Assembly (NCBI RefSeq): GCF_009362735.1
Contig: NZ_WHNP01000021.1
Coordinates: 1 to 64,000 of the forward strand
From: Paraburkholderia franconis
Lineage (GTDB): Bacteria > Pseudomonadota > Gammaproteobacteria > Burkholderiales > Burkholderiaceae
Length of the DNA: 64,000 nucleotides
Direction of reading: 5' to 3'
Positions 40,300-48,293 of this stretch are shown one piece after another (the stretch's first letter is position 1; each line of letters begins with the position of its first letter). The position numbers were made by a program, and so were the translations under genes. The notes beneath the pieces are model-generated. The model searched no databases, was not told the origin of the DNA, and saw nothing but the letters and a program-made list of their open reading frames with translations.

Positions 40300-41748
40300 C
40301 TACACGGCCCGCTTTATTGACGCGTTGGTGCCATCGGCTGCTGCCGGCTTGGAACTGCTGTTGCGAGACAGGTGACGCGAGGCAAGGAAGTAATGCACGG
40401 ACGACCACATGAGCGCGACGCTGACGGCGAGCATTGCGTAGCGCACGCCGTACGCCGATGCGTCGTGGCAGGCGGCCGCGAAAGGCCCGTGAACCTGCGC
40501 AGCCGGCCCATGCCCGCCATGTGCGCCGCCCGCCGCGCACACCTGGCTGAACTGGCCCTGCGTGAAAAGACGCGCGGCGAAACGGTCGCTGAGCAGGCCG
40601 ACGGTTGCCGGGCCGAGTCCCTGGCCGACCAGATTCATGACCAGGAATACGCAGGCCGATGCCGTGGCGCGCATGCGCGGCTCGACGATGCTGTGCACGA
40701 CCGCGAAGGTCGGACCGTTCCACATGCTCAGCATCACCGTAGCGACGAAGATCAGCGCCACTGCGACGGGCCACTGCCCCAGCATGAAGGCGGTCGCGAC
40801 GAGCGGGAAACCGATCGCCGTGCCGAGCGCGGGTATCCATGCATACCAGCGGCGGTTCTTCGCACCCGCCCAGTCGGCGGCCACGCCGCCTAGCGTGTTG
40901 CCGAGAATGCCGCCCACGCCGATCACGAGGCCGAAGATCAGGCCAGCCTGCGCATAGCCGAGTCCAAAGACGCGCGTCAGATAGACGGGGATGAACAGGT
41001 TGACCCCGTACTGCGCGAACGCTCCGATCACGGTGCCGAGCAGCATCTGCACGAACGCGCGGCTCCCGAACAGGACGGCGAGCACTTCGCGCAGCGGTGG
41101 CACGCTCGCGGCGAATTGCGCGCCGCCCTCTTCTGCGCCGCCCCGCCGCGGCTCGCGCAGCGTGACCCAGGCGAGCAGGCCGAATACGAGCCCCGGCAGG
41201 CCGACCACGTAAAACACCGGACGCCAGCCCATGTGCTGCACCATCCAGCCGCCGCCGAGCGCGCCAACCAGCACGCCGAGCGGCGGCCCCAGCGCGTAGA
41301 TCGACAGCGCGCTCGCGCGGCGGCGCGGCCCGAACTGGTCGGAGATCAGCGAATGCGCGGTGGGCGTGCTGCCCGCCTCGCCGATACCGACGCCAAGCCG
41401 GTAGATCAGCAGCTGCCAGTACGCGCCCGCCGTGCCGCACAGCGTCGTCATCACCGACCACGCGCCGATCGACAGCGCGATCAGCACGACGCGATTGAAG
41501 CGCTCCGCGAGACGCGCAATCGGCAGCCCGAGCAGCGAATAGAAAATCGAGAACGCCAGCCCGTTCAGCAGGCCGAGCTGCAAATCGCTGAGGTTCATCT
41601 CGACCTTCATCGCCTGCCCGACGACCGCGACGATGATCCGGTCGATGAAGCTCGATGCGTAGATCAGGACCAGTACCAGCAAAAACCAGCGGCGATACCA
41701 GCCGGTTGCCGGGCTGGCTTCCACGTTCTGGGCTGTCAGTTCCTTCAT
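40300..41748 (-). CDS. MFS transporter, Spinster-like
   Basis: A 482-residue, 12-helix carrier. It begins with LVLVLIYASSFIDRIIVAVV in helix 1, has GLPIARLAERFNRVVLIAL in loop 2-3, RLGVGIGEAGSTPTAHSLISD after helix 4 and WNGPTFAVVHSIVEPRMRATA in helix 10-11, all typical of the Spinster branch common in aromatic-degrading bacteria. The ATG at 41748 follows GGAGACACC. Before the last helices there is a Gly/Ala/His-rich insertion (CAAGGAHGGHGPAAQVHG), probably a periplasmic loop. It is probably the inner-membrane importer of the unassigned pathway substrate, working with the porin. Confidence 0.86.
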   Translation of the reverse strand: MKELTAQNVEASPATGWYRRWFLLVLVLIYASSFIDRIIVAVVGQAMKVEMNLSDLQLGLLNGLAFSIFYSLLGLPIARLAERFNRVVLIALSIGAWSVMTTLCGTAGAYWQLLIYRLGVGIGEAGSTPTAHSLISDQFGPRRRASALSIYALGPPLGVLVGALGGGWMVQHMGWRPVFYVVGLPGLVFGLLAWVTLREPRRGGAEEGGAQFAASVPPLREVLAVLFGSRAFVQMLLGTVIGAFAQYGVNLFIPVYLTRVFGLGYAQAGLIFGLVIGVGGILGNTLGGVAADWAGAKNRRWYAWIPALGTAIGFPLVATAFMLGQWPVAVALIFVATVMLSMWNGPTFAVVHSIVEPRMRATASACVFLVMNLVGQGLGPATVGLLSDRFAARLFTQGQFSQVCAAGGAHGGHGPAAQVHGPFAAACHDASAYGVRYAMLAVSVALMWSSVHYFLASRHLSRNSSSKPAAADGTNASIKRAV

Positions 41749-41838
41749 TCGTGGTGTCTCCGGGATGAGCTTCGAGTCGCGAACGATTCGCCATTTGTAT
41801 GCCACGAAGCGTGTTGTGGAATTTTTTAAGGATTCTCT

Positions 41839-41866
41839 AGCATAATTTGGGGGTGTGCAAGGACAA
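41839..41866 (-). promoter_or_regulatory. Candidate sigma-70 promoter for the MFS/porin pair
   Basis: On the minus strand, TTGTCC (41866-41861) and TATGCT (41844-41839) are separated by 16 bases, about 90 bases upstream of the MFS start. The match is fair, not strong. Confidence 0.35.
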
Positions 41867-42133
41867 CTCACGGCAAATGCATCATCGTTTTCACCTAAGC
41901 GAGCTGGCATGCGAAATCAGGCGGAATTCGGTGAACGAAACAAAGCCGCGGCGATGCGGGTCGCGCGCGAAAGGTCGCGTGAATAGCGTTTGCGAGTGGA
42001 AGGCTGGAAGCTGGAACGGCAGCAGCGGATAGGCCTCGCAGCACGTCTTTTGCACAGGCGTGCATGCGCTCCATTGCGGCTGCGTTGCGTGAGCGTGAGC
42101 GCCGTCCTGTACGTGCAGAACGGGCGATGTGGA

Positions 42134-42157
42134 GCCGGAGGCAGAACGGCCTCCGGC
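42134..42157 (-). terminator. Hairpin downstream of mhpC
   Basis: GCCGGAGGC (42134-42142) pairs with GCCTCCGGC (42149-42157) across a 6-base loop, 100 bases beyond mhpC. There is no T run on the minus strand, so it may need help to terminate. Confidence 0.45.
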
Positions 42158-42256
42158 AAGTTGCTGGTCGCGTTGGTACCGTGTTTTGCCGCTTGTTGCC
42201 GCAGCCGCAGAAGTCAATGCAACGATTGCTCTGCGCCTGGCGTTACGTCTCGTGCA

Positions 42257-43123
42257 TCAGTGCTGAAAGAAGTCCAGCACCATGCGATTGAACTTCTCCG
42301 CATGTTCCCACTGCACCCAGTGGCCGCAGCGGTTGAAGATATGAAACTCCGCATTCTGCAGGCCCCAGACCAGACGCAGGCCTACATCGAACGGCACGAA
42401 GCGATCATCGCGGCCCCAGATGATGAGCGTCGGCGCGGCGATTTCGCCGAGGCGCGGACCGTAATCCGTGAACTGCTTCGGATTGGCGGCGAGGCTCTTG
42501 ACCCAGTTATCGAGGTGATCGCGCCGTGCCAGGATATTGGCCAGGCGGGTCTTCATCAGGTCTTCGGTCAGCGAGCTCGGGTCGTACACGAAGACGTCGA
42601 GCATGCGTTTGAGGTTCTCCAGCGTCGGTTCGCGATAGACCAGGTTCAGCAGCTTGATGCCTTCCGTCGGCATCGGCACGAACTGGCTCGGGCCGCCTGT
42701 GCCGCCGCCCATCAGGATCAGCTTGCCGACGCGCTCCGGGTACGACAGCGCAAACGCGACTGCGCTATGTCCGCCCATCGAGTTGCCGACGATATGCACG
42801 CGCTCGATCCCGAGCACGTCGAGCACGCGCTTCAGGACACGCCCGTTCAGATCCGAACGCGAGCCCGTATTGAGCACTGCATCGCTCTTGCCGAAACCAG
42901 GGCAGTCCAGCAGGATCACGCGATAGCCGGCCGCCACGAGCGGCTCGATGTTACGGTTGAAGTTCGCCCAGCCGCTCGCGCCAGGACCCGAGCCGTGCAG
43001 CATCACGACGGTTTCCTTGCCCTCGCCGATGTCGTTGTAGTGCAGACGCAGCTCCGAGCCATCTTCCATCACGCTCACGAACTTGCTGGTCGCGGCTTCG
43101 CTTTGTACTTGCGTCGTAGTCAT
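42257..43123 (-). CDS. mhpC: 2-hydroxy-6-oxonona-2,4-dienedioate hydrolase
   Basis: A 288-residue alpha/beta hydrolase of the meta-cleavage product family. The oxyanion region is MLHGSGPGASGWANF, the nucleophile is Ser115 in VGNSMGGHS, the acid is in WGRDDRFVP (about residue 239) and the catalytic base is His268 in CGHWVQWE. It splits the MhpB ring-fission product to 2-hydroxypenta-2,4-dienoate and succinate. It is the last gene of the mhp operon here, whereas in E. coli mhpC follows mhpB directly. It sits 16 bases after mhpT on the same strand. Confidence 0.92.
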   Translation of the reverse strand: MTTTQVQSEAATSKFVSVMEDGSELRLHYNDIGEGKETVVMLHGSGPGASGWANFNRNIEPLVAAGYRVILLDCPGFGKSDAVLNTGSRSDLNGRVLKRVLDVLGIERVHIVGNSMGGHSAVAFALSYPERVGKLILMGGGTGGPSQFVPMPTEGIKLLNLVYREPTLENLKRMLDVFVYDPSSLTEDLMKTRLANILARRDHLDNWVKSLAANPKQFTDYGPRLGEIAAPTLIIWGRDDRFVPFDVGLRLVWGLQNAEFHIFNRCGHWVQWEHAEKFNRMVLDFFQH

Positions 43124-43139
43124 ATCGGATTCCTTCGAT

Positions 43140-44393
43140 TCAGATTGATTCGGTACTCACAGCGCCGGACGCGATGAGCGTCTCGCGCGGAAACTTCGCG
43201 ACCACCACGAGCGCGCCGAGCGCCGCGATCGCGATCAACGGAATGCTCGCGGCGACGAGCATCGACGGGCTTTGTCCGATCGCGAACAGTTGCCCTGCGA
43301 TCAGCGGACCGACGATCGAGCCCAGGCGTCCCACGGCGACGGCGGCACCCACGCCGGTGCCGCGCACCTGTGTCGGATACGCGTTGCCGGCGAGCGCATA
43401 CAGCACCGACTGTCCGCCGACCAGGAAAAGCCCCGCGAGCAGCCCGCCGCATGCCATCGACACGCTGCCCGTCGCCCCCGCGAGCGCCGCCAACGCGGCC
43501 GCGATGCCGACGTACATGCCCATCACGGTCGGCTTCTTGCCGATGCGGTCCATCAGCCCCGCGATCACGATTGCGCCAATGCCCCCGCCGATGTTGAACA
43601 TCATCTGCACGACGCCCGCCTGGACTCGCGTGAGGCCACGAGCGATCACCATCGACGGCAGCCAGTTGATCAGGAAGTACAGCACGATCAGCGTGCCGAG
43701 ATAGCTGATCCACAGCGCGAACGTCGTGCTCGCGCGGCCCTCTTTCCACAGCGCCTGCGCGACGCTCGACGACGCTGCGCGATGCGCGTTCTGGCCGAGC
43801 GCGACGAAGTGCGTCGACTCCTTCATGAAGCAAGCTAGCAGCGGCAAGGTCAGCAACGGCCCGACGCCGCCGACATAGAAGATATGCCGCCAGCCATCGT
43901 CGCCGGGACTGACGATGCCGATCACGGCCGCGAGCGCCGCGCCGAACGGCATGCCGCAGTACATCGCGCCAACGGCCGTGCTGCGATGATCGGGATGCGC
44001 CGCTTCGGCGCACAGCGCGATCAGGTTCGGCATTGCCGCGCCGAGCCCGAGGCCAGTGAGAAAGCGCGCGGCAAGCAGGCTGTTCAGGTCCCAGACCTGC
44101 GTCGTCACAATCGAAAAGATGCCGAACAACGCGACGGACAGCATCAACACGCGCTTGCGCCCGATACGGTCCGCGAGCCTTCCGCCGATGGCCGCGCCCG
44201 GCAGCAGTCCGAGCGCGCCGATGCTGAACGCCCAGCCAAGCTGCGCGACGGCGAGATGGAATTCGCGCGCCATGCGCGGCGCGGCAATGCCCGTCGATTG
44301 CAGGTCGAGCCCTTCCAGCAGCGCGACCGCGAGGCAGAGGCCGATCGTGAGCGCGCCGCTCGTGCGCGTGGGCAGATTCGTTGACGCTTTCAT
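43140..44393 (-). CDS. mhpT: MFS transporter for 3-(3-hydroxyphenyl)propionate
   Basis: A 417-residue, 12-helix carrier of the aromatic acid:H+ symporter branch. Helix 1 has CLAVALLEGLDLQSTGIAAP, the motif with a membrane aspartate used by this branch, loop 2-3 has GGRLADRIGRKRVL, and FLTGLGLGAAMPNLIAL follows helix 4. The ATG at 44393 follows GGAGACATGG and is preferred to the one at 44405. Its place between mhpE and mhpC inside the mhp operon supports uptake of 3-(3-hydroxyphenyl)propionate or a related phenylpropanoid. Confidence 0.86.
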   Translation of the reverse strand: MKASTNLPTRTSGALTIGLCLAVALLEGLDLQSTGIAAPRMAREFHLAVAQLGWAFSIGALGLLPGAAIGGRLADRIGRKRVLMLSVALFGIFSIVTTQVWDLNSLLAARFLTGLGLGAAMPNLIALCAEAAHPDHRSTAVGAMYCGMPFGAALAAVIGIVSPGDDGWRHIFYVGGVGPLLTLPLLACFMKESTHFVALGQNAHRAASSSVAQALWKEGRASTTFALWISYLGTLIVLYFLINWLPSMVIARGLTRVQAGVVQMMFNIGGGIGAIVIAGLMDRIGKKPTVMGMYVGIAAALAALAGATGSVSMACGGLLAGLFLVGGQSVLYALAGNAYPTQVRGTGVGAAVAVGRLGSIVGPLIAGQLFAIGQSPSMLVAASIPLIAIAALGALVVVAKFPRETLIASGAVSTESI

Positions 44394-44468
44394 CCATGTC
44401 TCCAATTGTGAATCGAGCGGCGTTTCTGGTGACGCCTTGCTCCGCTTCGTTTCGCGCGAAAACAGCGC

Positions 44469-45494
44469 TTAGGATTGCGCTTCGGGTTCGCGCTTCTTCA
44501 GATCGAGCGCGACGTCGACGATCATGTCCTCCTGGCCGCCGACCATGCGGCGCTTGCCCAGTTCGACAAGAATGTCGACGGTCTTCAACCCATACTTTTT
44601 CGCGGCGATTTCCGAATGGCGCAAGAAGCTCGAATAGACGCCCGCATAACCGAGCGCGAGCGTTTCGCGATCCACGCGCACAGGGCGGTCCTGCAACGGA
44701 CGCACGATATCGTCGGCGGCATCCATCAGCGTGTAGAGGTCGGTGCCGTGGTTCCAGCCGAGACGCTCGGCCGCCGCGATGAACACTTCGAGCGGCGCAT
44801 TGCCCGCACCCGCGCCCATGCCCGCAAGACTCGCGTCGATGCGCTCGCATCCCTCTTCGACGGCAACGATCGAATTCGCGACGCCCAGGCTCAGGTTGTG
44901 ATGCGCGTGCATGCCCGTTTGCGTCTCCGGTTTCAGAGCACCTTTGATCGCACGGAAACGATCGCGCACGTCGCTCATGTTCAGCGCGCCGCCCGAATCG
45001 ACCACGTACACACAGTTCGCGCCGTAGCTTTCCATCTTCTTCGCTTCGATCGCGAGGTTCTCCGGCGTCGTCATATGGCTCATCATCAGAAAGCCGACCG
45101 TGTCCATGCCGAGCTCGCGCGCGTATTCGATATGCTGCTTCGAGATGTCTGCTTCCGTGCAATGCGTCGCGATGCGCACGACGCGCGCGCCGGCGTCATA
45201 CGCGGCCTTCAGATCGTGAATCGTGCCGATGCCGGGCAGCAGCAGCGTCGCGATCTGCGCGTGCTTCACGACGTCGGCGACGGCTTCGATCCATTCGAGA
45301 TCGCTGTGCGCGCCAAAGCCATAGTTGAAGCTCGATCCTTGCAGACCGTCGCCGTGTGCGACCTCGATGCTGTCGACCTTCGCATCATCCAGCGCGCGAG
45401 CGATCCGCTGCACGTCGTCGATCGAATACTGATGACGGATCGCGTGCATGCCGTCGCGCAGCGTGACGTCGGAGATATAGAGTTTCTTGCTCAT
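44469..45494 (-). CDS. mhpE: 4-hydroxy-2-oxovalerate aldolase
   Basis: A 341-residue DRE-TIM metallolyase. The metal and substrate site opens with ISDVTLRDGMHAIRH, and the metal histidines lie in TGMHAHHNLSLGVANS, followed by DASLAGMGAGAGNAPLEV. The C-terminal communication domain, which channels acetaldehyde, has RPVRVDRETLALGYAGVYSS. It splits 4-hydroxy-2-oxopentanoate to pyruvate and acetaldehyde, which passes directly to MhpF. GAGGAGCA precedes the ATG at 45494, 13 bases after mhpF. Confidence 0.93.
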   Translation of the reverse strand: MSKKLYISDVTLRDGMHAIRHQYSIDDVQRIARALDDAKVDSIEVAHGDGLQGSSFNYGFGAHSDLEWIEAVADVVKHAQIATLLLPGIGTIHDLKAAYDAGARVVRIATHCTEADISKQHIEYARELGMDTVGFLMMSHMTTPENLAIEAKKMESYGANCVYVVDSGGALNMSDVRDRFRAIKGALKPETQTGMHAHHNLSLGVANSIVAVEEGCERIDASLAGMGAGAGNAPLEVFIAAAERLGWNHGTDLYTLMDAADDIVRPLQDRPVRVDRETLALGYAGVYSSFLRHSEIAAKKYGLKTVDILVELGKRRMVGGQEDMIVDVALDLKKREPEAQS

Positions 45495-45507
45495 ATGTGT
45501 GTGCTCC

Positions 45508-46470
45508 TCAGGCCTCTGCATTCACGAGCGCGGCGGAACTCATGGCCATGCGCTCGGCCGTCGCGAGCGCGGCGGAAGTCATGATGTCGAGATTGCCCGC
45601 ATAGGCGGGAAGGTAATGCGCGGCGCCCTCCACTTCGATGAAGATCGACGTCTTCAAGCCGCTGAAACGGCCAAGGCCCGGAAGGTTGAGCGGCGCATCG
45701 GCGGGAATGTCGTCGAACTGCACTTTCTGCTTCAGGCGATAGCCGGGCACGTACGCGTTCACGGAGGCCGCCATCTGTTCGACGGACGCTTCGATCTGCG
45801 CGCGGTCCGCCGCTTCCGACAGCACGTAGACAGTGTCGCGCATCATCAGCGGCGGCTCGGCGGGATTCAGCACGATGATCGCCTTGCCCTTGCCTGCGCC
45901 GCCGACAGCCTCGATGGCCTTCGATGTGGTTTCGGTGAACTCGTCGATATTCGCGCGCGTGCCCGGGCCCGCCGACTTGCTGCTGATCGATGCGACGATT
46001 TCCGCGTAATGCACCTTCGCGACGCGCGACACGGCCGCGACCATCGGAATCGTCGCCTGGCCGCCGCACGTGACCATGTTCACGTTCGGCGCATCGAGAT
46101 GCGCGTCGAGATTGACGACGGGCACGCAGTACGGACCGATCGCGGCGGGTGTCAGGTCGATCATGCGGATGCCGGGCTTGAGCTTGCGCAGGAACGCATC
46201 GTTCTTCACGTGCGCGCCCGCCGACGTCGCGTCAAACACGAAGTCGATCTCATCGAAAACGGGCAGCCGCGCCAGCCCTTCGACGCCTTCATGCGTGGTC
46301 GCAACGCCCAGGCGCGCGGCGCGCGCGAGGCCATCGGATGCGGGATCGATGCCGACCATCGCCGCCATCTCAAGATGCTGCGCGTGGCGCATGATCTTGA
46401 TCATCAGGTCCGTGCCGATGTTGCCCGAGCCGATGATCGCGGCCTTGCGTCTGGATTTGTCGATTGCCAT
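45508..46470 (-). CDS. mhpF: Acetaldehyde dehydrogenase (acylating)
   Basis: A 320-residue partner of MhpE. The NAD site is AAIIGSGNIGTDLMIKI (residues 10-26), the catalytic cysteine is in NVNMVTCGGQATIPMV (about residue 130), and a DATSAGAHVKND segment shapes the pocket. It turns acetaldehyde into acetyl-CoA. The ATG at 46470 follows GGAGACAC; the open frame to 46833 runs through mhpD. Gene order mhpD-F-E is as in E. coli. Confidence 0.93.
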   Translation of the reverse strand: MAIDKSRRKAAIIGSGNIGTDLMIKIMRHAQHLEMAAMVGIDPASDGLARAARLGVATTHEGVEGLARLPVFDEIDFVFDATSAGAHVKNDAFLRKLKPGIRMIDLTPAAIGPYCVPVVNLDAHLDAPNVNMVTCGGQATIPMVAAVSRVAKVHYAEIVASISSKSAGPGTRANIDEFTETTSKAIEAVGGAGKGKAIIVLNPAEPPLMMRDTVYVLSEAADRAQIEASVEQMAASVNAYVPGYRLKQKVQFDDIPADAPLNLPGLGRFSGLKTSIFIEVEGAAHYLPAYAGNLDIMTSAALATAERMAMSSAALVNAEA

Positions 46471-46487
46471 CTGTGTCTCCGTATGAA

Positions 46488-47273
46488 TCAGGCGAACGCG
46501 GCGCGCACGCTGCCGAGTCCTTCTATCTGCACTGTGTACGTGCCAGGCTGCTTGACGGCCGCCATCGGGCCGAGCGCGCCCGTGAGCACGACGTCGCCCG
46601 CGCGCAGCGGCGTGCCGAGCTGAACCATGCGGTCCGCGAGCCATGCCGCCGCGTTGAGCGGATTGCCGAGGCACGCCGAGCCGTTGCCGCGCGACAGCAC
46701 TTCGCCGTCTTGCGCGAGCGTCATCGCGCAGGCCGTCAGGTCGACGTCGCGCAACGGCACGGGCCGGCTGCCAAGCACGAAGAGCGCACTCGATGCGTTG
46801 TCCGCGACGGTATCGACGAAGCGGATGTCCCAATTCTGCACGCGGCTGTCGACCACTTCGATCGCGGCGAGCGCATAGGCCGTCGCGCCGATCAGGTCCG
46901 CGAACGTGTGCCTGTCCGCCGTCAGATCGCGCTCCAGCACGAGCGCGATTTCCGCTTCCACTTTTGGCTGAATGAGCGTCGAGAGCGGCATCGGCTGGTT
47001 GTCGCCATACGCCATCGACGCGAACAGCGTGCCGAAGTCCGGCTGATCGACGCCCAACTGTTGCTGCACGGCGAGCGACGTCAGCCCGATCTTTCTGCCG
47101 ACGATGCGCTCGCCGCTCGCGCAGCGCAGATCGACATTCGCTTGCTGGACCGCGTAAGCGAAAGCGGCATCGTCGGCCGCGATTTCCGTGCGCACGGGCG
47201 CAACGGGTTGACGCGACGCTTCCGCTTCGCGCAGACGCGCGGCGATCGACTGAGCGGCTTTTTGGTTCACCAT
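46488..47273 (-). CDS. mhpD: 2-keto-4-pentenoate hydratase
   Basis: A 261-residue hydratase of the fumarylacetoacetate-hydrolase-like fold. It has GRKIGLTSLAVQQQLGVDQP, the metal site EAEIALVLERD, and GLGSVRAAF at the C-terminus. It adds water to 2-hydroxypenta-2,4-dienoate to give 4-hydroxy-2-oxopentanoate. AGGAGAC precedes the ATG at 47273; the frame to 47393 overlaps mhpB and is rejected. It lies 23 bases after mhpB. Confidence 0.92.
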   Translation of the reverse strand: MVNQKAAQSIAARLREAEASRQPVAPVRTEIAADDAAFAYAVQQANVDLRCASGERIVGRKIGLTSLAVQQQLGVDQPDFGTLFASMAYGDNQPMPLSTLIQPKVEAEIALVLERDLTADRHTFADLIGATAYALAAIEVVDSRVQNWDIRFVDTVADNASSALFVLGSRPVPLRDVDLTACAMTLAQDGEVLSRGNGSACLGNPLNAAAWLADRMVQLGTPLRAGDVVLTGALGPMAAVKQPGTYTVQIEGLGSVRAAFA

Positions 47274-47296
47274 GGGGAGTCTCCTGTTATCTGTTG

Positions 47297-48292
47297 TCAT
47301 GCAGTCGCGGGCGTCGTGGCGATCGACACATGCCGCGCCGCGTGCTGATCGTCGAGCGAGTGTGCGTGCATCGCGCCGAAGCCCGCGATCCACTCGGGAA
47401 TCGCGCGGTAATAATCGATCGATGCTTCATACGGTCCGCACGCCGCGAGCGCGCCGAATGCCGCGACCCACGTGCGGATCTCATGTGCGGACTTGCCGCC
47501 TTCGCGTGTGATCGCATCGTTGGTGAAGCCGTCTGCTGCCGCGACTTCGCCGCTCTTGAGCAGATCGAGGAACACGCGGTCCCACGCGGGATTGAGGGCA
47601 TGCAGATGGCTGTCGCCCGCTGTGAAGGCCTTCGCGGCGGCGACCGTGCGAGCCTGGCGCGCATCGCGCGATTCACGTGACGGATTGCGTCCGGCGATCA
47701 GGCGTTCAGCGACTACGGCGTCCGCGCCTGCGATCTCCGGCACGGGCGGCTCATGCGAAATGCCGCCCGAACCGATCAGCAGCACGCGCCTGTCCATGTG
47801 CGCGACGAAGCGGCCGATCGCCTCGCCTAAGAGCCGCGCGCGCCGGCATGAAGCCATCGGCGGCGCGACCGAGTTGATGAACACGGGCACGACGGGATAA
47901 CGATCGATGCCGCCCGTCAGCACGTCGAGCGCCTGCGCGCAGCCGTGATCGACCTGCATCCGGTACGACACGGCGATGTCGATATCGCTCATCAACGCGG
48001 CGTCCGCGAGCGCGAGCGCTGCTTTGCGCGCAACGGGCAGCGGGCCGGCGGGACTGTTGAAATCGCCGATCGCAGTCGCGTTCACGCCGATGCAGAACTG
48101 CGGCATCACGTCATAGAAGAAGCCGTTGTAATGGTCCGGCGCGAACACGATCACGAGTTCGGGATCGAACGCGGCGACCCGCTCGCGCGCCGCGCGCTGC
48201 ACGCGCTCCACTTCGGCGACGACTTCAGGCGCGGGATCGAAGTAGCCGTGCAGCGGCGTGTGCGACATGCATTCGAGTTGAATCTTCGTCAT
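47297..48292 (-). CDS. mhpB: 2,3-dihydroxyphenylpropionate 1,2-dioxygenase
   Basis: A 331-residue class III extradiol dioxygenase. Iron-site segments are ECMSHTPLHGY (His10), FAPDHYNGFFYD and the active-site base region GSGGISHEPPVPE. It cleaves 2,3-dihydroxyphenylpropionate at the 1,2 position, using Fe(II). At about 17 residues longer than E. coli MhpB, it carries a C-terminal tail (HAARHVSIATTPATA). The start at 48292 abuts the mhpA stop at 48294, with GGGAGCG inside mhpA as ribosome-binding site. Confidence 0.92.
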   Translation of the reverse strand: MTKIQLECMSHTPLHGYFDPAPEVVAEVERVQRAARERVAAFDPELVIVFAPDHYNGFFYDVMPQFCIGVNATAIGDFNSPAGPLPVARKAALALADAALMSDIDIAVSYRMQVDHGCAQALDVLTGGIDRYPVVPVFINSVAPPMASCRRARLLGEAIGRFVAHMDRRVLLIGSGGISHEPPVPEIAGADAVVAERLIAGRNPSRESRDARQARTVAAAKAFTAGDSHLHALNPAWDRVFLDLLKSGEVAAADGFTNDAITREGGKSAHEIRTWVAAFGALAACGPYEASIDYYRAIPEWIAGFGAMHAHSLDDQHAARHVSIATTPATA

Positions 48293-48293
48293 G

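Larger units (their letters stand above)
41749..42256. other. 508-base intergenic region between the MFS gene and mhpC
   Basis: No gene is convincing; the plus-strand frames that cover it are uninterrupted only because of GC-rich composition. The left part holds the candidate MFS promoter. The right part holds a hairpin that may end the mhp operon. The middle (41870-42130) shows nothing I can name. Confidence 0.45.

Noticed and set aside
43120..45162. 680-codon minus-strand frame overlapping mhpT and mhpE in another frame
   Set aside because: Both mhp genes are intact in their own frames; no domain is visible in this one.
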